NCBI RefSeq assembly: GCF_033115175.1
Contig: NC_084832.1
Span: 15,675,342-15,739,341 of the forward strand
Origin: Lepus europaeus
Lineage: Eukaryota; Chordata; Mammalia; Lagomorpha; Leporidae
Direction of reading: 5' to 3'
Length of the DNA: 64,000 nt
In this document: in pieces, positions 35,170 through 46,620 of the stretch
Layout of the letters: every line of letters starts with the position of its first letter
Position numbering within the stretch: position 1 is the first letter of the stretch
Notes under the pieces: model-generated
The model's database searches: none
What the model was told of the DNA's origin: nothing
What the model saw: the letters and a program-made list of their open reading frames with translations, nothing else
Made by a program: the position numbers and the translations under genes

Positions 35170-35480
35170 TTGAGGGGTTGAGTGAACTCATTTAGGAATG
35201 TGTGTGAAGCAGCTGGAGCTCTTTAGAACTGTCATTCTTGTGATCAGAATAATGGTGGCAAATACTTGTATTCTCAGAAAGATCAGGGAATGGGTGTCTT
35301 GATTAGTCCAATAATCATTTTACCTGATAATTAGCATAAGGACCTCAAAGCCTATTGAAGTTCAAAGAACTGAATGCATTTTTCCATGGCTCGTTTAGAA
35401 CCATTTTGAGTATTTTGCTCTGCTATAAGGAATTGCATTAATGAATTCTAAATACAAACAAGAACACTGCTACCAAAGCT
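35170..35480. promoter_or_regulatory. Candidate conserved noncoding block
   Basis: Repeat-free sequence with clustered homeodomain-like cores (TTGATTAGTCCAATAATC, CTGATAATTAGC, GCATTAATGAATTC), an E-box-like CAGCTG and a CCAAT word. This is suggestive of an intronic enhancer, but only comparison with other mammals can establish it. Confidence 0.3.
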
Positions 35481-36839
35481 TACTTTGAAAGCCTCTGCCC
35501 TTGCCTTTGCTCATTTGTATCCTGTTCGTCTTTCCCAGCCTCATTGAGGTCTCAAATCCATCTTCCTTGACTTTCGAGCACGTAGGTTTACTGTATCACT
35601 TATCATATTCTTTATCTGCATGTGAAAATATTGGTCACACCTACTCTGTAAGCCCCTTTTTGATAACCACACCATAGGCCTTACTTTCTACAGTACCCAA
35701 CATGAAATCCTATTCACAGCAAATGTTCACAAAATGATTGCTTATGAAAAGAAAATGATCACTACATGAAATAGACATTTCTTGCTCACTAGGTTCACTT
35801 CTTTTGATAAAAATGTTTCTTTTCTATCACCAAAAGTAACCTGGCTGTGTTTATTAATGTCTAAATGTATACAAAGAATAAAAATATAGGTGATCTCCTA
35901 ATTCATCTGCCATCTAACAGTTGATGATATGTAGAGAGAAAGATCATCAATTCAGACTTAGGGAAAAAAGTAGAATACTTCCCAAATAAATAACAGGTAA
36001 TTAGTAGCGATGAAGTTTTCTTCCTATTATTTTTAAATGTTGCATTCACTGGTTTTCTTCACCATGGCTTCAAGAACCTATGTTTTCCTTAGTGGTGTAT
36101 TGTATAATTTATCCCTGGATCAGTTAGCAAGTGATTTAGTTAACACAGGCTTACAGAGAACTAGCTCAGTACTAAGCAACTGCTCCAGGAAATAGGAAAA
36201 GAATAAAATACTCTCAAGTATTATCCGTGTAGCTGTGTTAAGGTAAGAAAAGACTTTAACAACCATGTTACAGAGGTGAGGAGTGGACAAAATATTTATG
36301 AGAGCTTTCCATACTTTAAGGATCAGCAGAGTGGCCTGCCTAGACCAGGAGTTCCACATTGGGTTCTTCACTAACATGTGCTTGGTAAATGGATGAGTGG
36401 CAGGAGCGAACAAGCCAGAACAGGAGTTGAGACCAAATTGTCACTGGCTCTGAATGCAACTGTGAATTGCTGAAACGGAAGTGTTGATTTAGGCAGATTC
36501 CTTTAGCAATAGCATGAAAGGTGGATTGAAGGCAGTAGAGACCAAGGGTGACATTTCACAATTACGGTCAGAGACTTGCAGGGGAAGATCCAGAACCCAG
36601 GCTTTTGATGAGAGAATCTGGAACACACTCCAGAATTAGCACACACTCCTCTAGCATCGCTCCCTCCTGTCTCATGCTAGGTTTCTCAATACTACCATTT
36701 CACCCCTTCCTTCTAATCCTCTTCCAACACTGCAACAGAGAAGAGGCAGAACCCTGTCCCCATCAAAATGATGAGGATCCTTTACCTTCAATGATTAAAC
36801 ACTGTTCCTTTAGTGAGACTATGACTTGCCTATGCAGTG
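35481..36839. other. Intron, nothing recognised
   Basis: A/T-rich intronic sequence. A plus-strand frame at 36548-36859 (103 codons) and a minus-strand frame at 36120-36413 (97 codons) show no domain. Confidence 0.4.
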
Positions 36840-37215
36840 CTAGGTTCCTTGAAGTTTAATAAATATATTCCTTCTACCACAAGCTTAACTCATAAAATCA
36901 AGTAACAAAATTAATATCTGCCTACTCCACAGTTTCATGCATTCCCCAAAACCAAATCACGTGGGAACTCCTCCACCCTGCCTTCTATAAACCAATCAAG
37001 GGGATTTCTTCCCCTCTCACCACCCCCTCCAAAGAAACATGGGCCCCCTCCTATTTACTTCTGTTCTGGCAATCGGCGAAGGTCTTATCATTGAACAAGC
37101 TTCACATAGAGTGAACCTTACCCTACTCACTTTTCATCCCCAGAATGTACAACCCATGACCCTTCCCAGCATAGCTATTCAGTTGTTGAATAAACATTAA
37201 TTCTATCAGCCACTG
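36840..37215 (+). repeat. Possible LTR-like segment, family unknown
   Basis: The stretch holds a TATAAACCAATCA word pair (about 36988-37000), C-rich low-complexity text and a late TTGAATAAACATT polyadenylation-like signal (about 37187-37199), which is LTR-like architecture. No family was recognised and no paired copy or duplication was found. Confidence 0.25.
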
Positions 37216-37239
37216 CTGCAAGGATTCCTGGAAGTTGTT

Positions 37240-37800
37240 AAATGTATGGGAAATGGTGTATCTCTCCTAATTCCTCCTACCCTATAGAATTTGAAATGGG
37301 TTTTCCTTTTAACTCAAGCTTTGCCAGAGCTTAGTCTCAGGAAGAATGCCGTGAATGATTGTACGGGGCAGGCTTGAGGATCTGATACTTGGTCCTCACC
37401 TTAGCGTATGCACAGGTGATCTGTGCATCATACTCATATGCTGATGTGTGCATTTTTAACAAGTGCCACTTAGCTCTCTCTGCCCTGCTGTACTGCGCTG
37501 GAGTCATTTCCCAAATGCTCAGAACAGAATTAATTTCCTGGCTCTCTTTAGTGCTGCACACTCATTATGGGCTGCCCATTCTTTATTATCTCAATAGAGT
37601 ATTATCTGCACTATCCTAAATCTGATGGGGGAATCGCAGCAGTTAGGGCTTAGCAATCAGATGGCCCTTTGATACATGAGGAAAAGGCCTTTTATTCCAG
37701 CCTTGAAAACAAATTAAGGAATTTAAGAATGATGCTCTGAGCAAATTGAAAATTGGAAACTATGATTGTTAAGTATCATAATAAAGAACTTCAGGAGGTT
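37240..37800. other. Repeat-free intronic block
   Basis: No transposon text is recognised. Mixed composition with words such as AGAATTAATTTCCTGG and CAATCAGATGG gives a conserved-looking texture, but nothing specific can be claimed. Opposing 74-76 codon frames here are not supported. Confidence 0.25.
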
Positions 37801-37979
37801 GACAATGTCGTGTGTCAGAGAGGAGAGTTCCAACTATGTGCAGCACCATGAGGGAAAACAGTGTCATGTTACCACTCAGGATCCATGTGGAGTCACGCCA
37901 CAGTGAACCCAGCAGCTGCCACGGCCTCCATCACGGGCACTTGCAAACCAGCCAGAGCCTTTTGGCCAAGGCATTTTTA

Positions 37980-38095
37980 CAAGGGTACTTTGAAATGTTC
38001 ATGGGCAATTTTTATTTTGGTGCAAAAATGTTTAAAATCCATGTATGGTTTTTCCATAATGTGCATCTCTCTGTGAATTGTTGGAAGCCCCTTTG
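37980..38095 (-). mobile_element. Mariner-type MITE, 116 bp
   Basis: The left end CAAGGGTACTTTGAAATGTTC pairs with a right end ending AAGCCCCTTTG. The core TTTTATTTTGGTGCAAAAA is the reverse complement of the core in the 34308 copy, so it is inserted in the opposite direction. TA precedes the left end; the right TA is mutated to CA. Confidence 0.65.
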
Positions 38096-38477
38096 CACTT
38101 TCCTTCCTACCCTGAGATCTGCCCTCTTGGTTGGTAAGGGGAGGTGAAAGCAATGCCAAGGGGGCTCTCCTCAGGAGGCAAGAGGCTCCACATCTCTTTC
38201 CTTACTAGTCCATCTAATAACTTTACAGGGAGAAGACTTTGGATTCAGCTGGTCTTGATTTTCTTCTTAATCATTGATCGATTTTTACCCCCTGTTAGAA
38301 ATGCAAGAGTATCACTGTGGAAAATGAGGACACACAGAAGAGTGAAAATAAATTACCTTTCGTCCCTTTATTCTGATATGACCACAATTAAATATATACC
38401 TAAATCCCTGCTTCTTTTACAGGTTTGAGATCATAATGCACATTTTATATTATACGTGTGAATTATATTTGTAGTTT
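38096..38477. other. Intron, nothing recognised
   Basis: No exon or repeat family was recognised. Confidence 0.4.
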
Positions 38478-38492
38478 AAAAACCTGTGTTCT

Positions 38493-38829
38493 GAGGTGGC
38501 ACTGTGGCATACTGGGCTAAGCCTCTGCCTGCTCTGCCAGAATCCCATATGGGCGCTGGTTCAAGTCCAGGCTGCTCTTCTTCTGATCCAGCTCTCTTCT
38601 ATGGCCTGGGAAAGCAGTAGAAGATGGCCCAAGTCCTTGGGCCCCTGCACCCATGTGGGAGACCCAGAAGAAGCTCCTGGCTCCTGCCTTATTGGATTGG
38701 CGAAGCTCTGGTGTTGCAGCCATCTGGAGGGTGAACCAGTGAACGGAAGACCTTTCTCTCTGTCTCTCCTTCTCTCTGTCTATAAATCTGCCTCTCAAAT
38801 AAATGAATAGAATCTTTAAAAAAAAAAAA
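38493..38829 (+). repeat. CSINE, AAATAAATGAATAG-tail subfamily
   Basis: Full length: head GAGGTGGCACTGTGGCATAC, central block, CT box and an A-rich tail. The target-site duplication AAAAACCTGTGTTCT (15 bp) is at 38478-38492 and 38830-38844. Confidence 0.95.
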
Positions 38830-38844
38830 AAAACCTGTGTTCTA

Positions 38845-39369
38845 ACTGAAAAATACAGTGAGAAATCTTTTTTTCCATTTTACTTAATATTCTTCCCTAA
38901 GAGCACAATGTGCTTCCATAAGAGCATATATGCCAATTATGGATGGACTGTGATCTATGTGACCACTCTCCCAGGTTTGGACAGTCAGGCACACTCTATT
39001 TGAAGTATTATAAATAAGAACCTGATGGACATAGTAATCCAAAAATATTTATGCAGCGAATAAATTCCTAGGAGTTTCTAGCCAAGAGAATTGCTCCCAT
39101 TTCATTATCAAAATGCTTCACTCCAGTTCCTGCCAGTGTATTCGACCAGAGTAGGAGAGGCCAGGGCCATTGCCTGAGGCCTGACATCATTGTGTGTGTT
39201 TGGAGGGGGGGAAAGGTGTGGGGGACAAGGCCCTGGATGCCAAGGGAGAGGTATCAGAATGGCTGTGTCTCCTGCCAGCTGGGCCAGGAGATGCCTTGCT
39301 TGGTTTCAGATGACCATTTTAGGTCAGTCAGGTTGGGATTTGTGACTTGATGGTGGGAAAACAGTTTGC
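38845..39369. other. Intron, nothing recognised
   Basis: No exon or repeat family was recognised. A G-run (GGAGGGGGGG) lies at about 39202-39211. Confidence 0.4.
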
Positions 39370-39620
39370 AGAAAGACTTTGTTTATTTTTCACTTAATGA
39401 GCAGCTGGAATATCAAATTAGAGACTAAACATTGGTGGAATCCAATCTCACTCATCTGCACTGCCGCTCTATTAAAGCTGACATCTGGACCAGAAAGATG
39501 GAGGTTCCTCGCCCGCATATATGTGGTGCCAGTCCTCAAAGAGACAGCCCCATGAGATGCAGGTTGTCTGCAGCGTCTGGAGGTGTCAGCTAACTTTAAT
39601 TACGGGAAGCCATGCGTGCT
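39370..39620. promoter_or_regulatory. Candidate conserved noncoding block
   Basis: Repeat-free sequence with homeodomain-type cores (CACTTAATGAGC at 39391-39402, CAAATTAGAG, TTTAATTACGGG around 39596-39606), a CATCTG E-box-like word and CpG-containing stretches (CCGCTC, CTCGCCCGC). It resembles the 9.2-9.7 kb block in texture. Confidence 0.35.
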
Positions 39621-39985
39621 ACTAAAGTGACCAAAGCACGAAGGAAGAGGCTTCTGGGTGACACAGGTCATTTCTCAAGGATGATCAGACCCGTCCCTAG
39701 ATCCCTAGAGGAAGAGATAGCATTTATCAATAAGATAAAACTTTAAATCATGTCACGTCGCTGCCTTATATTGACAGGAAACCCATGAGCCTCAGACTCA
39801 CTGAAATGCCATGGTTTTCGGGTGGCTGTCACATTTGCTTCCACGTTCCCCCAAGTGGCTGCAGCAAGAATAAATTTCAGGGCATGCATGTTCCAGGGGC
39901 TTGCTTTTGCTATCTTGCTGAGTACAGTTCCTCCCAGTACAGTGTCAGGGAGGGTCCTGCTCTCATGCATTATTCAGGGGCTTCT
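39621..39985. other. Intron, nothing recognised
   Basis: No repeat family was recognised. A 75-codon minus-strand frame and a 112-codon plus-strand frame overlap this part and lack domains. Confidence 0.35.
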
Positions 39986-40290
39986 GTGATTATTTGGTTC
40001 AGAGGCGCCCTGCTTTGCACTGCATCACTGGGATTCGGGCATGAGGGCGTCTCAAGGCGCTGTGCAAAGCAGCGGTTTATGCAGGCGGCTTTGCACCTGA
40101 AGCCTGGAGCCGCCCTGGAGTGAGATAAGGCCCAATTCAGTCCCACTCACAGCTCTAATCCCAGCCAGGCAAAGCAGAACACCAGATAGTACACTCAGAT
40201 TGTGTTATCAGGCCGTTCGTGTGCAGCCAAGCTCTCTTCTTAGCGAGTTTCTCAGGCGCTGCTCTGAGGGCATGTGAGAATTCCACGGGG
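39986..40290. promoter_or_regulatory. CpG-bearing block with repeated TGCAAAGC words
   Basis: An 11-bp perfect inverted pair, CTGCTTTGCAC (40010-40020) and GTGCAAAGCAG (40062-40072), is followed by GCTTTGCAC (40088-40096) and GCAAAGCAG (40169-40177). The block also keeps about a dozen CpG dinucleotides in an otherwise CpG-poor intron. It may be a regulatory element; the role is unknown. Confidence 0.35.
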
Positions 40291-41640
40291 TAGAAACGAC
40301 GAGGTGTTTCCATTGCAATTGTTGGCCAATTTGGAAGGGAAAAGAAGCAAGTCAGGATGTGTAAGAGCAAGGCATACATTCCAATATTTAGGTCTATATT
40401 TGACAGCTTTGGTGCAGATTTTCCTAAAATATCACAGGAACTTAAAAAAATCATCTCTTTGGATTTTTGCCATGTTCTTACATAAAGATTCTTCTGTTTT
40501 AGGATTTTGCTACATTCTGCTATCACGACTAAGCAATCATGCTGGTATATAAAATAAAATATCTGAGAGATTGCAACTTTATTCCACCCGGGCTAACTCT
40601 CAAAGAAAGAGGGCCTTGGAGGTCATCTCTAGACAGCAGAAAAGGAGAAAGCTAATAAAATATGGAAGGTTCTGGGTGAAATGAAAATTGATATCCATAA
40701 TACCATTCACAATGGCTTACATTTGTTGAGTGGGTACTATGTCCAAATACAGTCCTAAGTGCCATGTTTGCAGTAACCAATTGAGTCATCAGAACAAATC
40801 TTTAAGTTCTATATGCTTTTAGATGATGCCCATGATTTAACAAAGCAATGACAGTTTTGACAGTCTCGAGTCATCTTGCAGAAGTCAGGCTATCTTAGAA
40901 ATGCAGTCTGTGACTTAATGGTGCAGTGGCCCAGGCTTTGTTGAATTCAAAGCTCTAAAGGCAAATTAGTGGCATCTCAGGATGAAGGATTTGTGTCTAT
41001 TTGGGCAGGAAATGGGAGAGAGGCAGCAGCTTTTAAGGCTGAGAATGGACAAGATGCAGGAGGCATAGAGGCCGCTGTGTAATCCCAGCACAGGAATGAG
41101 TGGGTACAGAGGCGTCCCTAGAGGCCTACACCTAGAGGTGTAGAAAAGGCCACAGAAACAACTTTCCTGAGCTCAGCACACACACAAAGTGGAGGAACAA
41201 ATTTCCACTTGAGGCAAGAGTGTTGGAGAAAATGGGGAATTGCTACAGTGGTATGAGTTTTTTTACATGTCTGAGAAATCTAGAAGCCAAGGCTGAAGCA
41301 ACCTCAGGACAATAGATGATGGTTAGAAATAGCAAGGCAAGAGAATCCACACAAAGCCAGTGCCCATGCAACGCATAACTCTCTTTTTGGCTTTGAATTC
41401 GGTCTCTTTCTGCACACAATGCAGAGTCTTAGAAAAATCTTCAGAAAAGGTTGCTGGATCCTGAAGTTGGCTGCTCTGCAGCTTTGCTTTGGGAAGAGAG
41501 GACTCAAAAATGTACAAGTCCAACTACTCATTTGGACAGAGCATGAATGCATAACTTGCATGTTGGAAACTTTGGGAGCAGCATAAAGAAAATAGGTTTG
41601 AAGGCAGAAAGATTTGGGTTCCAATTTCAGGCTCACTTCA
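40291..41640. other. Intron with a degenerate MIR
   Basis: 40700-40910 follows an antisense MIR: 'ttgttgagtgggtactatg', 'agtcctaagtgccatg', 'gcccatgatttaacaaagc'. No other gene or repeat is recognised. The 123-codon minus-strand frame at 40155-40526 has no domain. Confidence 0.4.
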
Positions 41641-42052
41641 CTTTCAGTGTGAAGTGATTAGCTTATCTGACCTCTGGGAGCCTTCATTTCTTCATCTAAT
41701 TGGCCAAAGTATAGATGCTTGTTTTGCAGGGTTGCAAGAATTATTCAATAAAACAATGAATACAACAGAGCCAGCAGTAGTTAATATATATCAGATCCTC
41801 AACATATGTGATTCTCCAGACTTTAACTTTCTCCATAAACATCAGAGACTCATAAACTGCCCAAATGTAGTAAACTGTAAATATTAAACAAGCTATGTTA
41901 AGAAGTTTTTAAAAGCCCATAGTCCTTTTAAATTCATATAACATCTCTAAAGTGGTACTTTCCTCATCTCTTATTTCATTTTATCCTCACTATGTGATTA
42001 TGTCAGAGGCAAAAAGAAAATGTTCTGATTTGAATTCTACAAATGGAGGAAC
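41641..42052 (+). other. Intron with a degenerate sense MIR
   Basis: 41655-41820 resembles the second half of a sense-strand MIR ('cttatctgacctctgggagcc', 'ttgttttgcagggttgcaag', 'cagatcctcaacatatg'). Divergence is high, so the call is weak. Confidence 0.35.
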
Positions 42053-42104
42053 TGATGCTTTGAGATACAGAAGAATGCTGATGCTTTGAGATACAGAAGA
42101 ATGC
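42053..42104. repeat. Two-copy tandem duplication of 26 bp
   Basis: The unit TGATGCTTTGAGATACAGAA plus GAATGC occurs at 42053-42078 and 42079-42104 with no difference. An identical tandem pair implies a very recent slippage event, possibly polymorphic. Confidence 0.97.
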
Positions 42105-42477
42105 TTCTCAAGTTCAGCAAGTAAACGTGGAACTAGAACTTCTCTTTTGCTTCTCCAGCTCTGGGAATCCTATTGTCTATTTGCAAACACTCATTACTTA
42201 TGCACTTCATGCTGAGCACTGAGTTAACTGCTTGGGATTTGAAGGTGCACAAAGATGGCTGGACCTACAGGAGCTGACTCGTCTTTTGAGCAGCACATAT
42301 TATTGTATTTTGCCACGTGAGAGTTTTGAGTATGAAATAAAACATGTCATTAAGACTTCTACAAGTTTGGAGTATATAAGTATATACTCCAAATATATTT
42401 TCTCTTGGGAACTAATTGAGAAAGAAGACCCAGGAAAATGGGCCATGAATTTTAAATATCAGAATATGGATATACCT
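42105..42477. other. Intron, nothing firm
   Basis: A faint L2-like scrap at 42190-42240 ('gcacttcatgctgagcactgag') is the only repeat trace. A near-palindrome, AGTATATAAGTATATACTCC, lies at about 42370-42389. Confidence 0.35.
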
Positions 42478-42489
42478 CTGGTATTTCTT

Positions 42490-42803
42490 TTTTTTTTTTT
42501 TTAATTTGACAGAGTTATAGACAATGAGAGAGACAGAGAGGAAGGTCTTCCTTCTGTTGTTCACTCCCCAAATGGCCACTACGGCCAGTGCTGCGCCGAT
42601 CTGAAGCCAGGAGCCAGGTGCTTCCTCCTGGTCTCCTATGCGGGTGCAGGTGCCCAAGCTCTTGGGCCATCCTGCACTGCCCTCCCGGGCCACAGCAGAG
42701 AGCTGGCCTGGAAGAGGGGCAACCGGGACTAGATCCCCATGCCCATACGGGATGCTGGCACCGCAGGCAGAGGATTAACCAAGTGAGCCATGGCACCGGC
42801 CCC
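42490..42803 (-). repeat. CSINE, reverse orientation
   Basis: The T-run tail is on the left, then a GA box, the 'ggccactacggccagtgctgc' block and the tRNA-like head ending 'gagccatggcaccggccc' on the right. The target-site duplication CTGGTATTTCTT (12 bp) is at 42478-42489 and 42804-42815. Confidence 0.95.
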
Positions 42804-42815
42804 CTGGTATTTCTT

Positions 42816-43789
42816 AATTGTAGACAAATCACTCTGAAATAATACACTTTTATTTCTATGTAGGTGATGCTGTAGATTTCAACCAGGAAGCACTCATAAT
42901 GTCTAGTGGTCTCTCTCTTTTTGTGATGCCCATAACCCTTGATGGTCATTCATTAGAGGTTGCAAAATGGTGATGTTTCAGTTCTATCATTTCTTTTCTA
43001 TGTATTTGCAATAATGCTTCCTTATCTTCTTACCTCACCTTGAGGTATGGTATGGACCATCCAGGAAAGGGAGATGAATGTTTGATTTGCTTTATTTACT
43101 GGTGTCCAAAATGACTGATTGCTTTCCTAGAACTCTCCAAAGGGTGTTTTTGTTGTTTTACTTGTTTGTTAATTTATTTTATGGCATTATGAGCTCATGA
43201 AGGTAAACATATTTCCTAACTTTCAGGATGTGGCAGTCATTATCCTTACTGTTGCTCAAATGATCTGGCCAGTGGGAGCTTATCAAAGGTGGATCTTGAA
43301 TCCTTTTGGTACCACCCTTGTAGCCTTTTATGTTTTACTTAAAGGACCTTGCACATTGCAGAACTCCATTCCATGGAAAGACCAAGAAGAATGGTGTGAG
43401 AACTTGACATTGTCCCCAGCTGTTACAGAACGAAGCCATATCTGCTCAGCATCTCACTTGGTCAGCATACACATGTTCTCCATGGTCTCTCTCACTCCCT
43501 TCTCAGCAGTGTCACTGCTGTTTGTGCTAATTACACCTGTACATCCAAAGCAAAATAGACACCATGTGCAGTTCGCCAATATTCTATCTAGACCCAAACA
43601 TCAAGGGTTTTGTCTTCATTTCCCAACTCTTTTTTCCTCCTCAACTCCCATCCATGACATTTTTCTCCATGCTAGAGACAACAAGCAGGGCTAATAATTC
43701 ATTTGTGTCTAGATGCCAGTGTCACTCCAGGAGCTAATCTAGGGGAAACCAAATTACACTGGAAGTAATGCAGAGCCTTAATCAGGTTC
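42816..43789. other. Intron, no gene accepted
   Basis: The longest open frame here, 165 codons at 43197-43694 (+), was examined. It lacks any domain, bounding splice signals or codon-bias support that I can see. Part of it reads like antisense of an old repeat. Confidence 0.4.
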
Positions 43790-44760
43790 TCTCCAAAATC
43801 CACTTATTCACAATAATTAGCAACAGTTCCTTCCAGAAGCCCTGCTTACCACATGGTTGCTCAATGGGATCTTCCAGCTGTAGTGGGCTCCAAGAACTTG
43901 CTGTAATTCTGTCTAATTAATAAAGCAATGACATAAATTTAGAAAAAAAAATATGTGCATGATCATTTAAATCTCCTAGAAAAAAAATCCACTCGTTCTG
44001 TCTAAACTTTGCCTGAGGTGCTCCTTTTATCAATTCAAGTGCAGAGCAGAGTGACCTAAGTTATAAATATTTGTCTCCAGGCATGATTGAAGCATCAGAG
44101 AGGTAAGAGTTTTTAACACTGGTTTCTTAGAGACTTTAAAACACTCAAATGAGGGTGCTTATTTTCCCACTTTCCTCTGCTATATGTAAATTTGAGAAAG
44201 CAAGCTTTAAGCCTTTCAAAATAAATGTAGCTTGGGGCAGCAAGACGTAACTTTTACATTTGTGCAAATCAATACGTGGATTAAAAATAAGAGAGGGAGA
44301 AGAGACACCCCTTGAGGAGCAGAATTATGCAACCCTAATTCCCTTTTCTTTGTGAGCTCCACTAAGCATGCCCCATGCATTGATTATTTCTCTTAGCGTT
44401 AATTGGAAAAAAAGTTACCTGTTCTTTTAAAATTGACACCTGCAACCATCTCTGAGTCCTCTGTGGAAATGATGTGAGTTACACTGATGCTAATCTAAAT
44501 GAAAAAGAATTCACAGCCATAAAGCAGCAAACAGATGTAACCAAAAACAGAGAGAGGGGGAAACACATCAAATAAAACAGCTTAAAGCTTTGCATTGGTT
44601 TTCAGTTTACCTACAATATAGCCACAAGGGGGCTCTAGAATCTTCCCAAACACTAGGCGAGCACTGAGAGCTATTTCTAGTAATTAATTTCCACAAATCA
44701 ATATTGCCTACTAATGTACATTACAGAGACGGGCTACAGACTTCTGACACTTCACACTCA
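43790..44760. promoter_or_regulatory. Candidate conserved block with TAATTA cores
   Basis: Repeat-free for nearly 1 kb, with CAATAATTAGCAA (about 43811-43823), GTCTAATTAATAAAG (about 43911-43925), CTAATCTAAATG (about 44490-44501) and TAGTAATTAATTTCC (about 44678-44692), and a CTCF-like word at 44622. These suggest a regulatory region; no experimental or comparative support is available here. Confidence 0.4.
44622..44633 (+). promoter_or_regulatory. CTCF-core-like word
   Basis: CCACAAGGGGGC matches the core of the CTCF consensus (CCACnAGGGGGC) at all fixed positions; the next bases (TCTAG) fit less well. A single core match can occur by chance, so it is only a candidate. Confidence 0.35.
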
Positions 44761-46255
44761 AGTTAAAGAGAGAATTTCATATAAAAATTCAAGGGGCCCG
44801 CAGTGACTGTAAGTCAAAACGGAAATTAGTTGCACCTGTGATTTCCTGTGCCTGCTCTAGCATAAAAAATCCCAACACTGCAAATTTCATCAAAGGTTAA
44901 AACTGAATTTGAAGCACTGTGTATATAATGGATTCCATTGACCTCCGATGGCTTTTAAACACTCTCTTCTTTCTCCAGACACATCAAGCACCCCCTCAAC
45001 AGCTACGGAGGGTGACACAACCACTGAACAGCAATGACCCTTCCTGGGGCAGAAGGAAGTTGCCAGAGCCATTAGTTCTGGAGGCATTCAGCCCATGCTG
45101 AGAACCTGATGGTGTTGATGGTGTTTGCCGCCTGCGCCACAAAACACACTTGGAAGCAAAAGGGTTTTTGATTTTTCTGTCCAAGCCCAGAGCTGGGGCA
45201 GGATCTGAAGCTGCACTTGGGCAGACCTGGAGGGTTCAGCAAGCACAGACAGACTGGAAACACAGCTCCAGCAGAAGATAGAATACAGAAAAGCGAGGGA
45301 CAGAACAGAAGCGTCCCCTCCCCCAACATTCTATCAGAGTAATTTAAATAGCAAGGTGCCTTTGTACAAGCTCAGAACAGCACTTCTATCTGTGATCTGA
45401 AATGGCTCTATGGTGATGGCCTTTTTTTCCCCAGTGAATGGGAACTTAGTGCCAGTGATGGTTCTGTTGGTGTAAGGGCAGCAGTAAAGGGGGAGTCACA
45501 GTGATGGGGGGCATTTGGTGGGGTAGCAGAATTGTCTCCACGCAACATGCCTGGAATTAGAAGACATCACTATGGAGCAAATCCCAGGTTCTGGAAGACC
45601 AGTGTTCTGCCTCTGACACAGACACCGGAGGATCCTCTCTCATGAAACCCTGCCTTGCTTGGTTAAAGCTCTGACACAAGTTGAACTCAACTTTGAGGTG
45701 AACTACATAGACTTTCAGCTAGTACTTTTCAGTATCAGGGCCTTCTCAAGTTCAATTCCCAGCTTATATAGCAGTAGCCCCTCTTAATTTGCCCAAATCA
45801 CTCATCCTTACAATTTGCAAAGGTGCCTCTTAGGCTCCCAGGCACAGGCCTCTCATGCTTCTTTCCGATCCGATCTGACTTCCACGTCCATCCATCCTGC
45901 AAGGCACTGTTGTGCTTTCTCACATCTTTGTCAGAATGTTCTCATTCAAGTTCATGGAATGTTGGCCTTCAGGCAGGGCCTTCCTTGTTACAGCGCTCTA
46001 GCCCCAATGACCTGGGGATGGAAGTTTAGTATAGGCCCTAGGAGGACAAAGGATCCTCAGACCAGGCCCAAGAACTCTGCTTGTCCCAAGTGCAGCTAGG
46101 GCTGAGGCAGACCCTGGGAAGGAAGGGGCAAGCATTGAGCAGGTGGAAACATACAGACCCCTAACAGCTCACAGCCCATTTGGCTTTTGGACAAAGCACA
46201 TCTAGTCAAGTTTATTTCTTCAAAATACATGCGGACCTTAAAATAGCTCATATAG
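44761..46255. other. Intron, nothing recognised
   Basis: No SINE or LTR is seen. A good-looking acceptor (CTTCTTTCTCCAG ending near 44978) lacks a convincing partner donor. Frames up to 94 codons have no domain. Confidence 0.35.
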
Positions 46256-46620
46256 GGGCAGGTATTTGGCACAGCAGTTACAGTTACAGATGCCACTTGC
46301 AATGCCTGCATCTCATACCGGAGCGCCTGGAGTTGAATACTGGCTCCGATCTCGGTTCCCGCTTCTTGCTTATGAGTTCTCTGGGAGGCAGCGGGTGATC
46401 ACTCAAGTAGTTGGTTCTCTGCCACCCATATGGGAGACCTGGATAGAGTTTCAGGCTCCTGTTTTCAGCCTGGCCCAGCCCTGGCAGTCGCATCTGGGGA
46501 ATGTACCAGTGAACGGGAGATATTCTCTCTCTGCGTATGTGTGTGTGTCTGTCTCTCTACATGAGTTGGTGTGTGTCTTATTCTCTTTCTGCTTTTCACA
46601 TAGATAAACAGCAATTTAAA
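46256..46620 (+). repeat. Old diverged C-type SINE
   Basis: The order of an old C element is visible: 'ggggcaggtatttggcacagc', 'gatgccacttgcaatgcctgc', 'acccatatgggagacctgg', 'ggcccagccctggcagtcgc', a CT/GT-rich box and a late A-rich stretch. It differs from the young elements in the same way as the copy at 18607-18915. Confidence 0.8.

Noticed and set aside
36840..37215. Possible endogenous retroviral LTR
   Set aside because: TATA/CCAAT-like and AATAAA words are present, but there is no TG...CA edge, no duplication, no second LTR and no gag/pol text. It is kept only as a low-confidence repeat.
43197..43694. 165-codon plus-strand open frame, longest non-HS6ST3 frame
   Set aside because: No recognisable domain, no flanking splice signals, and part reads like an old repeat. 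It is within chance expectation for 64 kb.
44960..45120. Possible plus-strand exon after the acceptor-like CTTCTTTCTCCAG
   Set aside because: The acceptor is good, but no convincing donor follows at exon-like distance and no long frame is bounded by it.
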